This document shows positions 1 through 8,199 of a DNA stretch of 40,538 bases, one piece after another. Origin of the DNA: Saccharibacillus qingshengii. GTDB taxonomy: Bacteria; Bacillota; Bacilli; Paenibacillales; Paenibacillaceae. The stretch lies in NCBI RefSeq assembly GCF_013185195.1, contig NZ_JAAZWC010000037.1:1-40538 (forward strand), read 5' to 3'. The notes beneath the pieces are model-generated. The model had not been told where the DNA came from, ran no database searches, and saw only the letters and a list, made by a program, of their open reading frames with translations. Made by a program: the position numbers and the translations under genes. How positions within the stretch are numbered: the first letter of the stretch is position 1; the number at the start of each line of letters is the position of its first letter.

Positions 1-229
1 CCTTTGGATTTATTCTGTTCTTATCCTAAACCCAAATCGGTTTATCTTCCATCTTTAGTTTTAAAACACGCCCTAGTTTAACAAAAAAACGGCGGCAAAG
101 GGTGAGGGATTGCAAAACCTTGTTCCAAAGCTGTCGATTTCCGGCCCGAACGGAAGAAAATAAAGCCGGCGAAATGGGAATTGAATCTTTTAACTGGGAA
201 AAAGACGGAAAATAACACTTCGAAATGTG

Positions 230-257
230 TAATTTTTTTGTCGAAAAAGGCCGATAA
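230..257 (+). promoter_or_regulatory. sigma-D (flagellar) type promoter of the first chemoreceptor
   Basis: The sequence shows TAAT, 16 bases, then GCCGATAA. This matches the known sigma-D/sigma-28 consensus of Bacillales (TAAA, about 15 bases, GCCGATAT) very well. It lies about 50 bases upstream of the ATG at 310, in the right orientation for a motility and chemotaxis gene. The second chemoreceptor in this window has the same two boxes with the same spacing. The rest of 1-309 holds no gene I can support. Confidence 0.7.
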
Positions 258-309
258 ACGGCTTAGAGGCACCGGGAATGGGCCATAGCGATGAGAGGGG
301 ATACGAAAA

Positions 310-2407
310 ATGAAGAAAATCAAGGCTGAAGACCCGAACATAAAGACGGACAAGAACTTGAAAGGACCGGGGGGGGGCCAAACGGGTTTCTCTGAAAATC
401 AAACTGCCGCTGCTGATCAGTCTGCTGACCGTTGTGGTTCTGCTGGTCTGCAGTACGGTCACGTATATGTTCGGAGCGGATCTGCTGACCAAGAAGAGCA
501 AAGACGAAGTCAATGCGAACGCGGACCGGATTGGGGAAAGTTTGTCGACAACGGTTGACCTGGAAGTCCAATTGGCCGGAGCTTTATCCGTCTCGCCGGC
601 CCTGCGGGACCTGCTGACCCTGAGACAATCCGGTACGCTGACGGACGACGCTTTCTTCGCTCCGAGCAACAAGCTGCTGACCCAGGCCAATGCGATGTTC
701 AAAGAAACGCAGGCCGGATCGAACGGAATCGAATCAATGATGGTCGCCGATCTCAAAGGAACGGTCGTTGCGGGCAGCAATCCGGATTCGCTCAAGGGCG
801 ACCGTTCGGACCGCGAGTATTTCCAGAAAGTCACCGAAACGGGAGCCCCGTTCGTGAGTGATGCCATCGTCTCCAAGACGACCGGCAATCTGATCGTCGT
901 GTTCGCCCAACCGGTCAAGTCGGGTGCAGGCGAACTGCTGGGCGTATCGATCAATACGATTGCGGCCGACTTTTTCGTAAGCAAGCTTCAGGATATCCAT
1001 ATCAACGCCGAAGGGTTCATTACCGTAACCAGCCGCGGCGGTACCGTCATCTATAATTCGAAAGACGAAACGATGATCGGAAAGCCTTACGAAGCGGAAG
1101 GATTCGAGAATCTGACTGCCGCCGATACGAAAGGCCAGATTATCCAGGGCAGCGTGAACAACGAAGACTCGTATATCCGCTACTCCAAAATTCCGGTAGC
1201 CGATTGGGTCGTTATCGTACAGGATTCGTATGCCGATATTCAACGTCCGCTCGGCGATCTGCTGAAAAGCATGCTGGCTTCCCTCGTGGCCTCGGTTCTG
1301 CTGGCTGTCGTAGTGGGAACTTTTATCTCGCGCAGCATTACGAATCCGATTGCGCGTCTGACCGGTCTGTTCAAAAAACTTGCCGACGGCGATCTTACTG
1401 TACAGGCGGACGGCAAATACAAAAACGAATTCGCGGATCTCGCGGACAGCTTCAATACCATGGTCGACAGCAACAAGCTGCTGATCGGACAGATGAACCA
1501 TTCGATCGAAGTGCTGAATACCAACACTGCCGATCTGGAACAGACTTCGCAGAACACGGCGCGTTCGATCGGCGAGACATCCGTCACGACGATGGAGATC
1601 GCCAAAGCGATGGAATCGCAGTCGCATGATACGGAGCGGATCGTCGGCCGGTTCTACGGTATCGGAGACCGGATCGAATCGCTTGGACGCAAAACGGAAG
1701 ATATTCAAGGCAGCGCGGATTCGATCGGTCGGGTCTTCGAAGCGAGCAGCGTGGTCGTCAGCACGCTGATCGATATCAACTCCAAGAACGAACAGGAAAT
1801 TCAGAATATTTCGTCGACGACCGAGATGCTGGCGGAAAGTTCGCAGCGAATCGGACAGATTACGGACGCGATCAACCAGATTTCGGCGCAGACCAACCTG
1901 CTGGCACTGAACGCTTCGATCGAAGCGGCCAGAGCGGGCGAGCACGGCCGCGGCTTCGCCGTGGTAGCGGACGAAATCCGCAAGCTGGCCCAGCAGTCTT
2001 CGGATCAAGCCAACGAAATCGGCGGCATTATCCGTCAGACGCTGGAGCAGGTCGACAAGAGCAACGAGAGCGTCGGCGCGATCCGCGAGATTTCTTCGAC
2101 GCAGAACGATTATGTCGATCGGACGCGTCAGGCTTTTGAAGAGATTACAAGCAGCGTAACGTCGATCACGACCCAAATCCGCGATATGGCGGTCGAATTC
2201 AAAGCCATGGAACGCGACAAAGACGATGTACTGGAAGCTTCGCAAAGTCTGTCGGCTTCCGGCGAAGAAGTGTCCGCTTCCGTCGAAGAAGTAACGGCGA
2301 CGGTGCAGGAGCAGTCCCATATGGTCCATCATCTGGCCGATATGGTGCAGAGCATCGAGCGTCTGACCCACCAGTTGGGCGAAGCGGCCGCAGGATTCAA
2401 ACTGTAA
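310..2407 (+). CDS. Methyl-accepting chemotaxis protein with dCache-like sensor, frameshifted at a poly-G tract
   Basis: This is a transmembrane chemoreceptor that would signal to CheA/CheW. The first membrane helix is encoded near 395-460, followed by an extracellular dCache-like sensor. The second helix lies near 1265-1330, then HAMP, then a long signalling coiled coil. Its hairpin tip starts at 1889 with the diagnostic [18 protein letters not shown]. The best start is ATG 310 (GAGAGGGG upstream), but that frame runs into a tract of nine Gs at 369-377 and leaves the main frame. With eight Gs, codons 1-20 join in frame to [16 protein letters not shown], a normal receptor N-terminus. As written, the main frame has only a GTG at 434, inside the first helix. 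Receptor identity is certain. Whether the frameshift is real, phase-variable or a sequencing error is open. The gene has a sigma-D-like promoter. Confidence 0.9.
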
Positions 2408-2485
2408 GCGCAGAAAGCAAAAGAAAAAGGATCCGCGTCTTCGGACCCGAGGAAGGACGAAGACGCACGGGGGAGGAAGCTTACT

Positions 2486-2869
2486 ATGCCCATTACGCCA
2501 ATCGACACGACAAGAAAAGCTTCCCGTATCGCTCCCGTCCAGCCGGTGCAGCGTTCGCAGGCTGCGGGGCTGCGCTTCAAGCTGCCGGGAACCGATCCGT
2601 TCTCCCGCAAAGCCCAGCCTCATCGCAAAAGCTCGTACAACCGCAGTATCACCGTGCATGAAGACGGCTGGATTCGCCAATACGGCATCCTGCCGGACGG
2701 CACGCGCATTCTGCTCAGCGAAGAACGCGAGCACGAACGGCATACGCTTCCGCTGCCGCATGCCGACATGCGCATAGCCGCCGCAGTTGCCCAGCCGGCT
2801 CCGCAGCACGACCCGGAATCCAGCATAAAATCCAGCGCAGAGAAACTGCAGGCGCTGCTGGACAACTAA
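2486..2869 (+). CDS. Hypothetical protein, 127 aa
   Basis: I do not recognise a family. The start is supported by GGGGAGGAAG, 7 bases before ATG 2486. The protein has no signal peptide or membrane helix. The first half is basic and rich in Pro, Ser and Arg. The middle (about residues 50-80) contains a compact stretch with HEDGWIRQYGILPDGTRILL that looks like a small beta unit. The tail is Ala/Pro-rich and probably disordered. It begins 78 bases after the chemoreceptor stop with no promoter or terminator visible between them, and a strong terminator follows. It is therefore probably co-transcribed with the chemoreceptor. Confidence 0.6.
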   Translation: MPITPIDTTRKASRIAPVQPVQRSQAAGLRFKLPGTDPFSRKAQPHRKSSYNRSITVHEDGWIRQYGILPDGTRILLSEEREHERHTLPLPHADMRIAAAVAQPAPQHDPESSIKSSAEKLQALLDN

Positions 2870-2878
2870 CACCTATAG

Positions 2879-2916
2879 AGGTCCTCTTCCGCGGCAGCGT
2901 GGAAGGGGACCTTTTT
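2879..2916 (+). terminator. Rho-independent terminator after the chemoreceptor unit
   Basis: The hairpin has arms AGGTCCTCTTCC and GGAAGGGGACCT around a short GC-rich loop, followed by five Ts. It starts 10 bases after the stop codon at 2869. Confidence 0.85.
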
Positions 2917-2983
2917 GGACTGAATGAACGGGACATCCCATTCGCTTCAACTTCGGCGCGAACAAAGCAAATAAATGCGAGGC

Positions 2984-3155
2984 AACCGTTATTTTGCGCA
3001 AACAGCCGGTTTTTATAGAAATAACTGCAGGAGAACTGTTAATTGGACTTTTAAGGATAAATAAGGCCGAATTTCGTTTCAATAACGGTTCCTGTGCAGT
3101 TATTTGCGTCCACTGCTGCAGAAGATGGGATTTAACTGCTTTTGAGACGTTATTT
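2984..3155. repeat. Intergenic element with nested inverted repeats and recurring GTTATTT
   Basis: This gene-free stretch contains two perfect inverted repeats. AACCGTTATT (2984-2993) pairs with AATAACGGTT (3081-3090). AAATAACTGCA (3019-3029) pairs with TGCAGTTATTT (3095-3105). GTTATTT also occurs in the same orientation at about 2988, 3099 and 3149, each time followed closely by GCG or CCGCG. I see no convincing reading frame. It resembles a family-specific extragenic repeat, but I can see only one copy. Confidence 0.4.
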
Positions 3156-3176
3156 CCGCGCGAACCCTCTCCGTAG

Positions 3177-3863
3177 TCATAGATACCCAAATGCCGCGCT
3201 GCTCAGCGCATAACGGACAACCCGTTTGTTTTGCGCGCCGGACTCGCCCAATAATATGTGCTGCTCACAGAGGCTGTGCAGGATACAGACCGCCGTCCGG
3301 TGGCCAACACCGAGATGCCGGCACACGTCGATCGGCCGGATCGGACGACCCAGCGTGCAGGCCAGTCGTACCGTTTCCCGTTCCGCACCGGAATAGCGGG
3401 AGGCGGAGCCGCGGGCTGCCGCTTGATATCGTCCCAGCACCATTCGCAGCAGCGTCACGCAAAGATCCGGCTGCTGGGCTACATCGTCGTAGGCGAATGA
3501 GATCACCTGGAATCCCATCGCGGTCAGAAACGTTTCCCGGTTCAGCTCACGGCAGAACTTCCGGCGGTCCATATCCCGAATGTGGGGGCCGAAGCCTTTG
3601 ATCTCGATGGCGAGTTTGGCGTAGGGCGTAATCCATACAAAGTCGCAAAAATAAGGCTGACCGCGCCAGTCGGTGACTTCGTATTCCGGATGCAGCTGAT
3701 CGAAATGCTGTCGCAGCGGCCACCATACGTTTTGACAAAACAGCTTTTCGGCTTCGCGATGCCCGCGCAGCAGGCGGTCCCGGCGCTCGCCGCTGCGTTC
3801 TTGCAGATGGGAGTCGAGAAAGAGCCGATGTGCCGATTCGAAAAGGGTAGATGTGGAATTCAT
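3177..3863 (-). CDS. PD-(D/E)XK nuclease-like protein with C-terminal winged helix, 228 aa
   Basis: The start at 3863 is chosen because AGGAGG lies 8 bases upstream; an upstream ATG at 3902 has no such site. The first two thirds look like a DUF559/Vsr-type nuclease fold. CDFVW (Asp74), then LAIEIKGFG (Glu87, Lys89), gives the D...ExK pattern of a metal-dependent nuclease. From about residue 155 the protein becomes helical with a winged-helix pattern (RPIDVCRHLGVGHRTAVCIL). I infer a DNA-binding nuclease or a regulator derived from one. Its substrate is unknown. It is a single gene on the minus strand, with the AraC gene's terminator just upstream. Confidence 0.65.
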   Translation of the reverse strand: MNSTSTLFESAHRLFLDSHLQERSGERRDRLLRGHREAEKLFCQNVWWPLRQHFDQLHPEYEVTDWRGQPYFCDFVWITPYAKLAIEIKGFGPHIRDMDRRKFCRELNRETFLTAMGFQVISFAYDDVAQQPDLCVTLLRMVLGRYQAAARGSASRYSGAERETVRLACTLGRPIRPIDVCRHLGVGHRTAVCILHSLCEQHILLGESGAQNKRVVRYALSSAAFGYL

Positions 3864-3902
3864 AAATAAGCCTCCTGGATATTCAAATTCGGATAAGCGC
3901 AC

Positions 3903-3954
3903 AAAAAAACGTCCCGACTCGTTCCCTGAGGTAAACAGGAAAAGAGCGGGACGT
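3903..3954 (-). terminator. Terminator downstream of the AraC-family regulator
   Basis: On the minus strand an ACGTCCCGCTC arm pairs with GAGTCGGGACGT around a loop of about 23 bases, followed by seven Ts. It separates the regulator from the nuclease-like gene. That leaves only about 40 bases for a promoter of the latter, unless read-through feeds it. Confidence 0.75.
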
Positions 3955-4109
3955 TCTTCGTCGCCGAGGATCGGAGGAAAAAAATGCCGTATACGTGGAA
4001 CGGTTTTTTCCTGCCGATGCTGTTCAGTTAGCGTTATTGTAAAACGAAACAGCCGGAAACTCCAGCGCGTTCTTGCCCGCTCCCTTTCTCACATCTCCCG
4101 CCCTACACC

Positions 4110-5210
4110 CTACAGCCGATGATTCGCTTCCGCGTACCGCCCGGGCGGCATGCCTTTGTACTTGCGGAATACCCGCGCAAAGTATCCGGCATCTCCGTAT
4201 CCGACGCTGCGCGCGATTTCCTGAACCGTATGTCCGCCGCTGCGCAGCATCGCTTCGGCTTCCTGGATACGGAGCATATTGACGTATTCCGTCAGCGTGC
4301 ATCCTGTGGAACGCTTGAAGACGTGGCAGAAATACGTCGGCGTCACACAGCAGAGTCCCGCGGCCTTCTTAACGTCGATCGGCTCGCGGAAACGTTCGCT
4401 GAGATGCAGCAGCAGGGGATAGACGACGCTGTCCGTTCCCGCGCCGCTCCGATCGGCTTGTCCCGCCGCTGCGCCCGAACCGGACCGGTGCCCGCCAACG
4501 TCGCCGCCCAGGCTTCCGGCTCCCGCCGAATCCGGCTCGCCGCCTTGAGCAGCAGCGGTCCGGGCGGCGCTCTCCGATCCGCGCAGCGCCAAACCGAGGG
4601 CGGCCAGCAGCGCGGCTTTGACCAGCAGTTCGTAACCCGGCTCGCAGGCTGCGTATTCGGATACGACCCGCAGCAGCTGCAGCCGCAGCTCTTCCGCGGA
4701 TTTTTTTTCGTAAAAAGAACGCAGCGCAAGCTTCCCTTCCAGCAGCGGCCGTACGTAGCGCGTCTCCGTATGGTCGAGCGCGTGATTGCGCAGCAGCGCT
4801 TCGCCGAAGACAAGCGCCTGCAGCCGGCTGCCCGCTTCGAGCGGGAACGCCGCATGCAGCTGCTTCGTGTTGACGAACGCGCAGCCGCCCGCCGACAGTT
4901 CGCGCAGTTGGCTGCCGACCTGCACACTGAACCGTCCGTCCGTCACGACGATCCACTCCAGATGTTCGTGCCAATGCGGCGGAATACAGAACATGTCGGG
5001 ATCCGATTCGCAGATAAGGAACACGTTCAGCGGAAAAGTACGATCCGGAATATCCGTATGTTCGCGGCGCCAGGTTTCCGGCGGCGCGGCGGAATCGCGG
5101 GAGACCTTATCGACAGCCCCGGAAGCGTCCAAACCGGAGAAAGCCGCGGTCGCGCCGCCGGATCGGCTGGAGATTTCTTGCGCACGGCGGATCGGGGATG
5201 AAGCCATCAT
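4110..5210 (-). CDS. AraC-family transcriptional regulator with N-terminal cupin, 366 aa
   Basis: This is a predicted sugar-responsive DNA-binding activator. AAGGAGG upstream supports the start at 5210. Residues 1-50 are a variable tail. Residues about 60-145 form a cupin-type sensor (PPHWHEHLEWIVV with paired His). The last 100 residues contain the two helix-turn-helix units of AraC proteins (KKAAGLCCVTPTYFCHVFK and VQEIARSVGYGDAGYFARVF). A Gly/Ala/Ser-rich linker of about 45 residues before the DNA-binding domain is unusually long. It is divergent from the GH31 gene across 277 bases, so it most likely controls that gene. The inducer is not evident. Confidence 0.9.
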   Translation of the reverse strand: MMASSPIRRAQEISSRSGGATAAFSGLDASGAVDKVSRDSAAPPETWRREHTDIPDRTFPLNVFLICESDPDMFCIPPHWHEHLEWIVVTDGRFSVQVGSQLRELSAGGCAFVNTKQLHAAFPLEAGSRLQALVFGEALLRNHALDHTETRYVRPLLEGKLALRSFYEKKSAEELRLQLLRVVSEYAACEPGYELLVKAALLAALGLALRGSESAARTAAAQGGEPDSAGAGSLGGDVGGHRSGSGAAAGQADRSGAGTDSVVYPLLLHLSERFREPIDVKKAAGLCCVTPTYFCHVFKRSTGCTLTEYVNMLRIQEAEAMLRSGGHTVQEIARSVGYGDAGYFARVFRKYKGMPPGRYAEANHRL

Positions 5211-5315
5211 GAATGCCCTCCTTGTGGGAACCCTGTATTCGTGTAGTCGAACAAAACGTAATCCAGTCCTCTATCTTCGTATTCTGCGCTCTGCCGGACA
5301 ATCCTTTTTCCCGCT

Positions 5316-5347
5316 TATAATTGTATGCAAGAAAGATAGCGCTTCCA
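5316..5347 (+). promoter_or_regulatory. TATAAT box with a cre-like (CcpA) site upstream of the GH31 gene
   Basis: A TATAAT hexamer at 5316-5321 is followed at 5334-5347 by AGATAGCGCTTCCA. That matches the catabolite-repression consensus TGWAARCGYTWNCW at 12 of 14 positions. Its place just past the expected transcription start would fit CcpA repression. The -35 region is poor, as expected if an AraC activator is needed. Function is inferred. Confidence 0.4.
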
Positions 5348-5487
5348 CGCGGAAAAAGGAACAGCATAATCCAATCCTATCCCTAGCGGGTCTTCCGATT
5401 GTGATCGAAGCCGCACTGCCGGAGATGCCGAGACTTTCCGCGCAGTCGATAACCCCGGTCAACCCGGGCAAAGGAGGCACTACCCTT

Positions 5488-7549
5488 ATGCTGTATACCC
5501 AAGAGAAAGCCCTGATCTGGACCTACGACCACGAGACGCTGCGGATCGAACCGTGGGGACCGAATGCTTTTCGCGTGCGGGCGTCCAAAGACAAGCTGCA
5601 TGACGACGATTGGGCGCTGCTGCCGGCGGGAGAACCTTCCGCGAACGCGGCGGTGAAGATATCGGAAGACGGCCGAAGCGCATTTATCGTCAACGGGAAG
5701 ATCCGGGCGGACGTCGAGCGGGACGGCCGGATCACGTTTACGGACGAGAGCGGCCAAGTGCTGCTGAAGGAAACGCAGAAAACGTACCAGCTCAAATCCG
5801 GCGGGCGCGATATCGTGCCGATTCCGGGTACGCGCGATTATGAAGTGACGCTGCGGTTCGAGTCGCATCCGGACGAAAAGCTGTTCGGGATGGGGCAGTA
5901 CCAGCAGTCGCTGCTCAATCTCAAAGGCTGCCGCCTGGAGCTCACCCACCGCAACAGCCAGACCAGCGTCCCGTTTCTGCTATCGGATCGCGGCTATGGC
6001 ATGCTGTGGCATAACCCGGCGATCGGGCAGGCCAGCTTCAACGTCAACGTGACGGAATGGGCGGCCAAGTCGACCAAGCAGCTCGATTACTGGATCGTCG
6101 CGGGCGACACGCCGGCGCAGATCGAAGAAGCGTACGCCGACGCCGCGGGCAAAGTCCCGATGATGCCGGATTACGCGATGGGCTTCTGGCAGTGCAAGCT
6201 GCGCTACCGGAGCCAAGAAGAACTGCTGGGCGTCGCGCGCGAGCATGTCCGGCGGGGAGCCAAGCGACGACATGTACGCGGAGCAAACGCAGCTGGGCGT
6301 CGCGCGCGAACATGTGCGGCGGGGCCTGCCTATTTCGGTGATTGTGATCGACTTTTTCCATTGGCCGAACCAGGGTGACTGGACGTTTGACGAAGCCTAT
6401 TGGCCCGACCCGGAAGGCATGGTGCGTGAGCTGCGGGAGATGGGGATCGAGCTGATGGTGTCCGTATGGCCGACCGTGCAGACGGAGAGCTTGAACTACG
6501 GCGAAATGGTGGAAAAAGGCTATCTGGTCCGCACCGACCGCGGTATCCGCACGCAGTTCCAGTTTCTCGGACAAAACGAAATCTTCGACGCCACCCATCC
6601 GGGAGCGCGGGAGTTCGTCTGGGAGCAGATCAAGCGGAACTATTATGACAAAGGCATCCGGCTGTTCTGGCTGGACGAAGCCGAGCCGGAGTTCGGAGTG
6701 TACGACCACGATATTTACCGCTACGACGCGGGTCCGGCGCTGCAGGTCGGCAACTGGTATCCGAGCCAGTACAGCCGCACTTTCTATGAAGGGATGACGG
6801 GAGCAGGGCAGGAGAACGTCATCAATCTCGTGCGCAGCGCCTGGGCGGGCAGCCAGCGTTACGGGGCGCTTGCGTGGTCCGGCGATATCGCGTCGACGTT
6901 TGAAGTGCTGGGTCACCAGGTGCGGGCGGGGCTGAACATGGCAATCGCGGGCATTCCGTGGTGGACGACGGATATCGGCGGGTTCCACGGCGGCAACCCG
7001 GACGATCCGGCGTTCCGGGAATGCATCATCCGCTGGTTCCAGTACGGCACCTTCTGTCCGGTCATGCGGCTGCACGGCGATCGTTCGCCGTACCGCGAAG
7101 CGGATACGGGATTGCCGGGCGGCGGGCTGTGGGGCAGCGGCGCGGACAACGAAGTGTGGAGCTACGGGGACGAAGCGTACGGCATCTTCGGGGAACATAT
7201 GCGGCTGCGCGAACGGCTGCGCCCTTACCTGACGGAGCAGATGGAAGCCGCGCATCTCAAAGGCACCCCGCCGATGCGCCCGCTGTTCTACGATTTCCCG
7301 GACGATTCGGCGGCTTGGGACGTGGACGACCAGTTCATGCTCGGCCCCGACCTGCTGATCGCACCAATCCTGCAAGCTGACGTCCGCGGACGCGACGTCT
7401 ATCTGCCGGCCGGGTCGAAGTGGACCGACGCGCACAGCGGCGAGACGCTCGACGGCGGCCAGGCGATCTTCGCGGACGCGCCGATCGAGCGGATTCCGGT
7501 CTATCTGCGCGGCGGGGCGAAGCTGCCGATCCGGGCAAGCGCGGAATAG
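5488..7549 (+). pseudogene. GH31 alpha-glycosidase (alpha-xylosidase/alpha-glucosidase type), frameshifted by a 67-bp duplication
   Basis: The start is ATG 5488, preceded by AAAGGAGG. The first frame encodes the N-terminal beta-sandwich and the beginning of the (beta/alpha)8 barrel up to QEELLGVAREHVRRG. It is then lost and ends at 6378. The second frame carries the rest: the nucleophile in FWLDEAEPEFG (Asp codon at 6674) and the acid/base in WSGDIAS (Asp codon at 6884), both typical of GH31. At 6225 and again at 6292 there is a 33-bp repeat with two differences, both synonymous. Removing one 67-bp unit restores a single 664-residue frame. GH31 enzymes release alpha-linked xylose or glucose from oligosaccharide ends. 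No signal peptide is visible, so it is probably cytoplasmic. As written it would not give a full enzyme. Confidence 0.85.
6225..6324 (+). repeat. Imperfect direct repeat (2 x 33 bp, 67-bp period) inside the GH31 gene
   Basis: The copies run 6225-6257 and 6292-6324. They differ only at GAG/GAA (Glu) and GTC/GTG (Val). The 34 bases between them do not fit the GH31 frame. The offset of 67 is not a multiple of three and causes the frameshift. Confidence 0.9.
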
Positions 7550-7565
7550 GAGAAGCGGCGGAACG

Positions 7566-7585
7566 CGGTTTCGAACCGTCTTTTT
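7566..7585 (+). terminator. Possible weak terminator after GH31
   Basis: A short CGGTT/AACCG stem with a three-base loop is followed after two bases by five Ts, 16 bases past the stop. The stem is only five pairs, so this is tentative. Confidence 0.4.
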
Positions 7586-7704
7586 GCGTCGGAAAAGAAG
7601 CTCCCGGCACTCTTTCTTTCGCTTATGTTCGTTGATATACTTAGAACGCGCATCGGCCGGACGACCGTTCGGCCAACCAATCGAATGAACCGAGGAGAGA
7701 AATT

Positions 7705-8061
7705 ATGACACAGAAGTACAATGTAGAAACAGATCAGGCCAAAAAATTGTTCATCGCTACCGTCGGCGGCTTTTTCCAGATGAGCGACGCAGAAGGATTT
7801 GCCCTCAAGTTTATGCAGGAAGGCAGCCAGATCAAGACGAGCGAGTATACGCTTGTCGTTAACGCTTACGAACTGGCTACGGTCAAGCAGGATCTGCTGG
7901 ACATGCTTGAGCAGGCGTTCCAAATGTACATGACGCTTGGCTTCAAGAAAATCTACATGGTCGAATCCAAATCGGCGATTACGAGTATGCAAATCCGCAA
8001 AATCGCCGAGAAAACGAACTTTAGCGGCGTGCTCGTCAAAAGTATGGACGACGTCAAGTAA
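7705..8061 (+). CDS. Small STAS/SpoIIAA-like hypothetical protein, 118 aa
   Basis: A GAGGAGAG ribosome site precedes ATG 7705. The protein is a compact soluble alpha/beta domain. FIATVGGFFQMSDAEGFALKF is a strand followed by a helix. LVVNAYELATVKQDLLDMLE and GFKKIYMVESKSAITSMQIRK then give the strand-helix alternation seen in STAS/SpoIIAA-type domains. I infer the fold from that pattern only. No catalytic motif is apparent. It converges on the KAS III-like gene, with a shared terminator between them. Confidence 0.65.
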   Translation: MTQKYNVETDQAKKLFIATVGGFFQMSDAEGFALKFMQEGSQIKTSEYTLVVNAYELATVKQDLLDMLEQAFQMYMTLGFKKIYMVESKSAITSMQIRKIAEKTNFSGVLVKSMDDVK

Positions 8062-8089
8062 ACCGGATTTGGTCTCCGGCCAAAACGGT

Positions 8090-8137
8090 AAAAAAGCTGC
8101 CCTGAAACGCTTGTGCGTTCTCGGGGCAGCTTTTTTA
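8090..8137. terminator. Bidirectional terminator between the STAS-like and KAS III-like genes
   Basis: AAAAAAGCTGCCCTGA pairs with TCGGGGCAGCTTTTTT, so a run of Ts follows the stem on either strand. It lies between two converging genes. Confidence 0.85.
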
Positions 8138-8199
8138 GCATATTAGCATGAATGCAGGCATGAATAGAAGTCGAAGAATCGGACGATTCCGAAAAAGAA

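Noticed and set aside
734-2872. Open frame of 712 codons on the minus strand
   Set aside because: It lies antisense to the first chemoreceptor, has Arg/His-rich low-complexity composition and no ribosome site. It is a by-product of GC-rich codon bias.
6044-7435. Open frame of 463 codons antisense to GH31
   Set aside because: The + strand encodes GH31 with both catalytic aspartates; the minus frame shows no domain.
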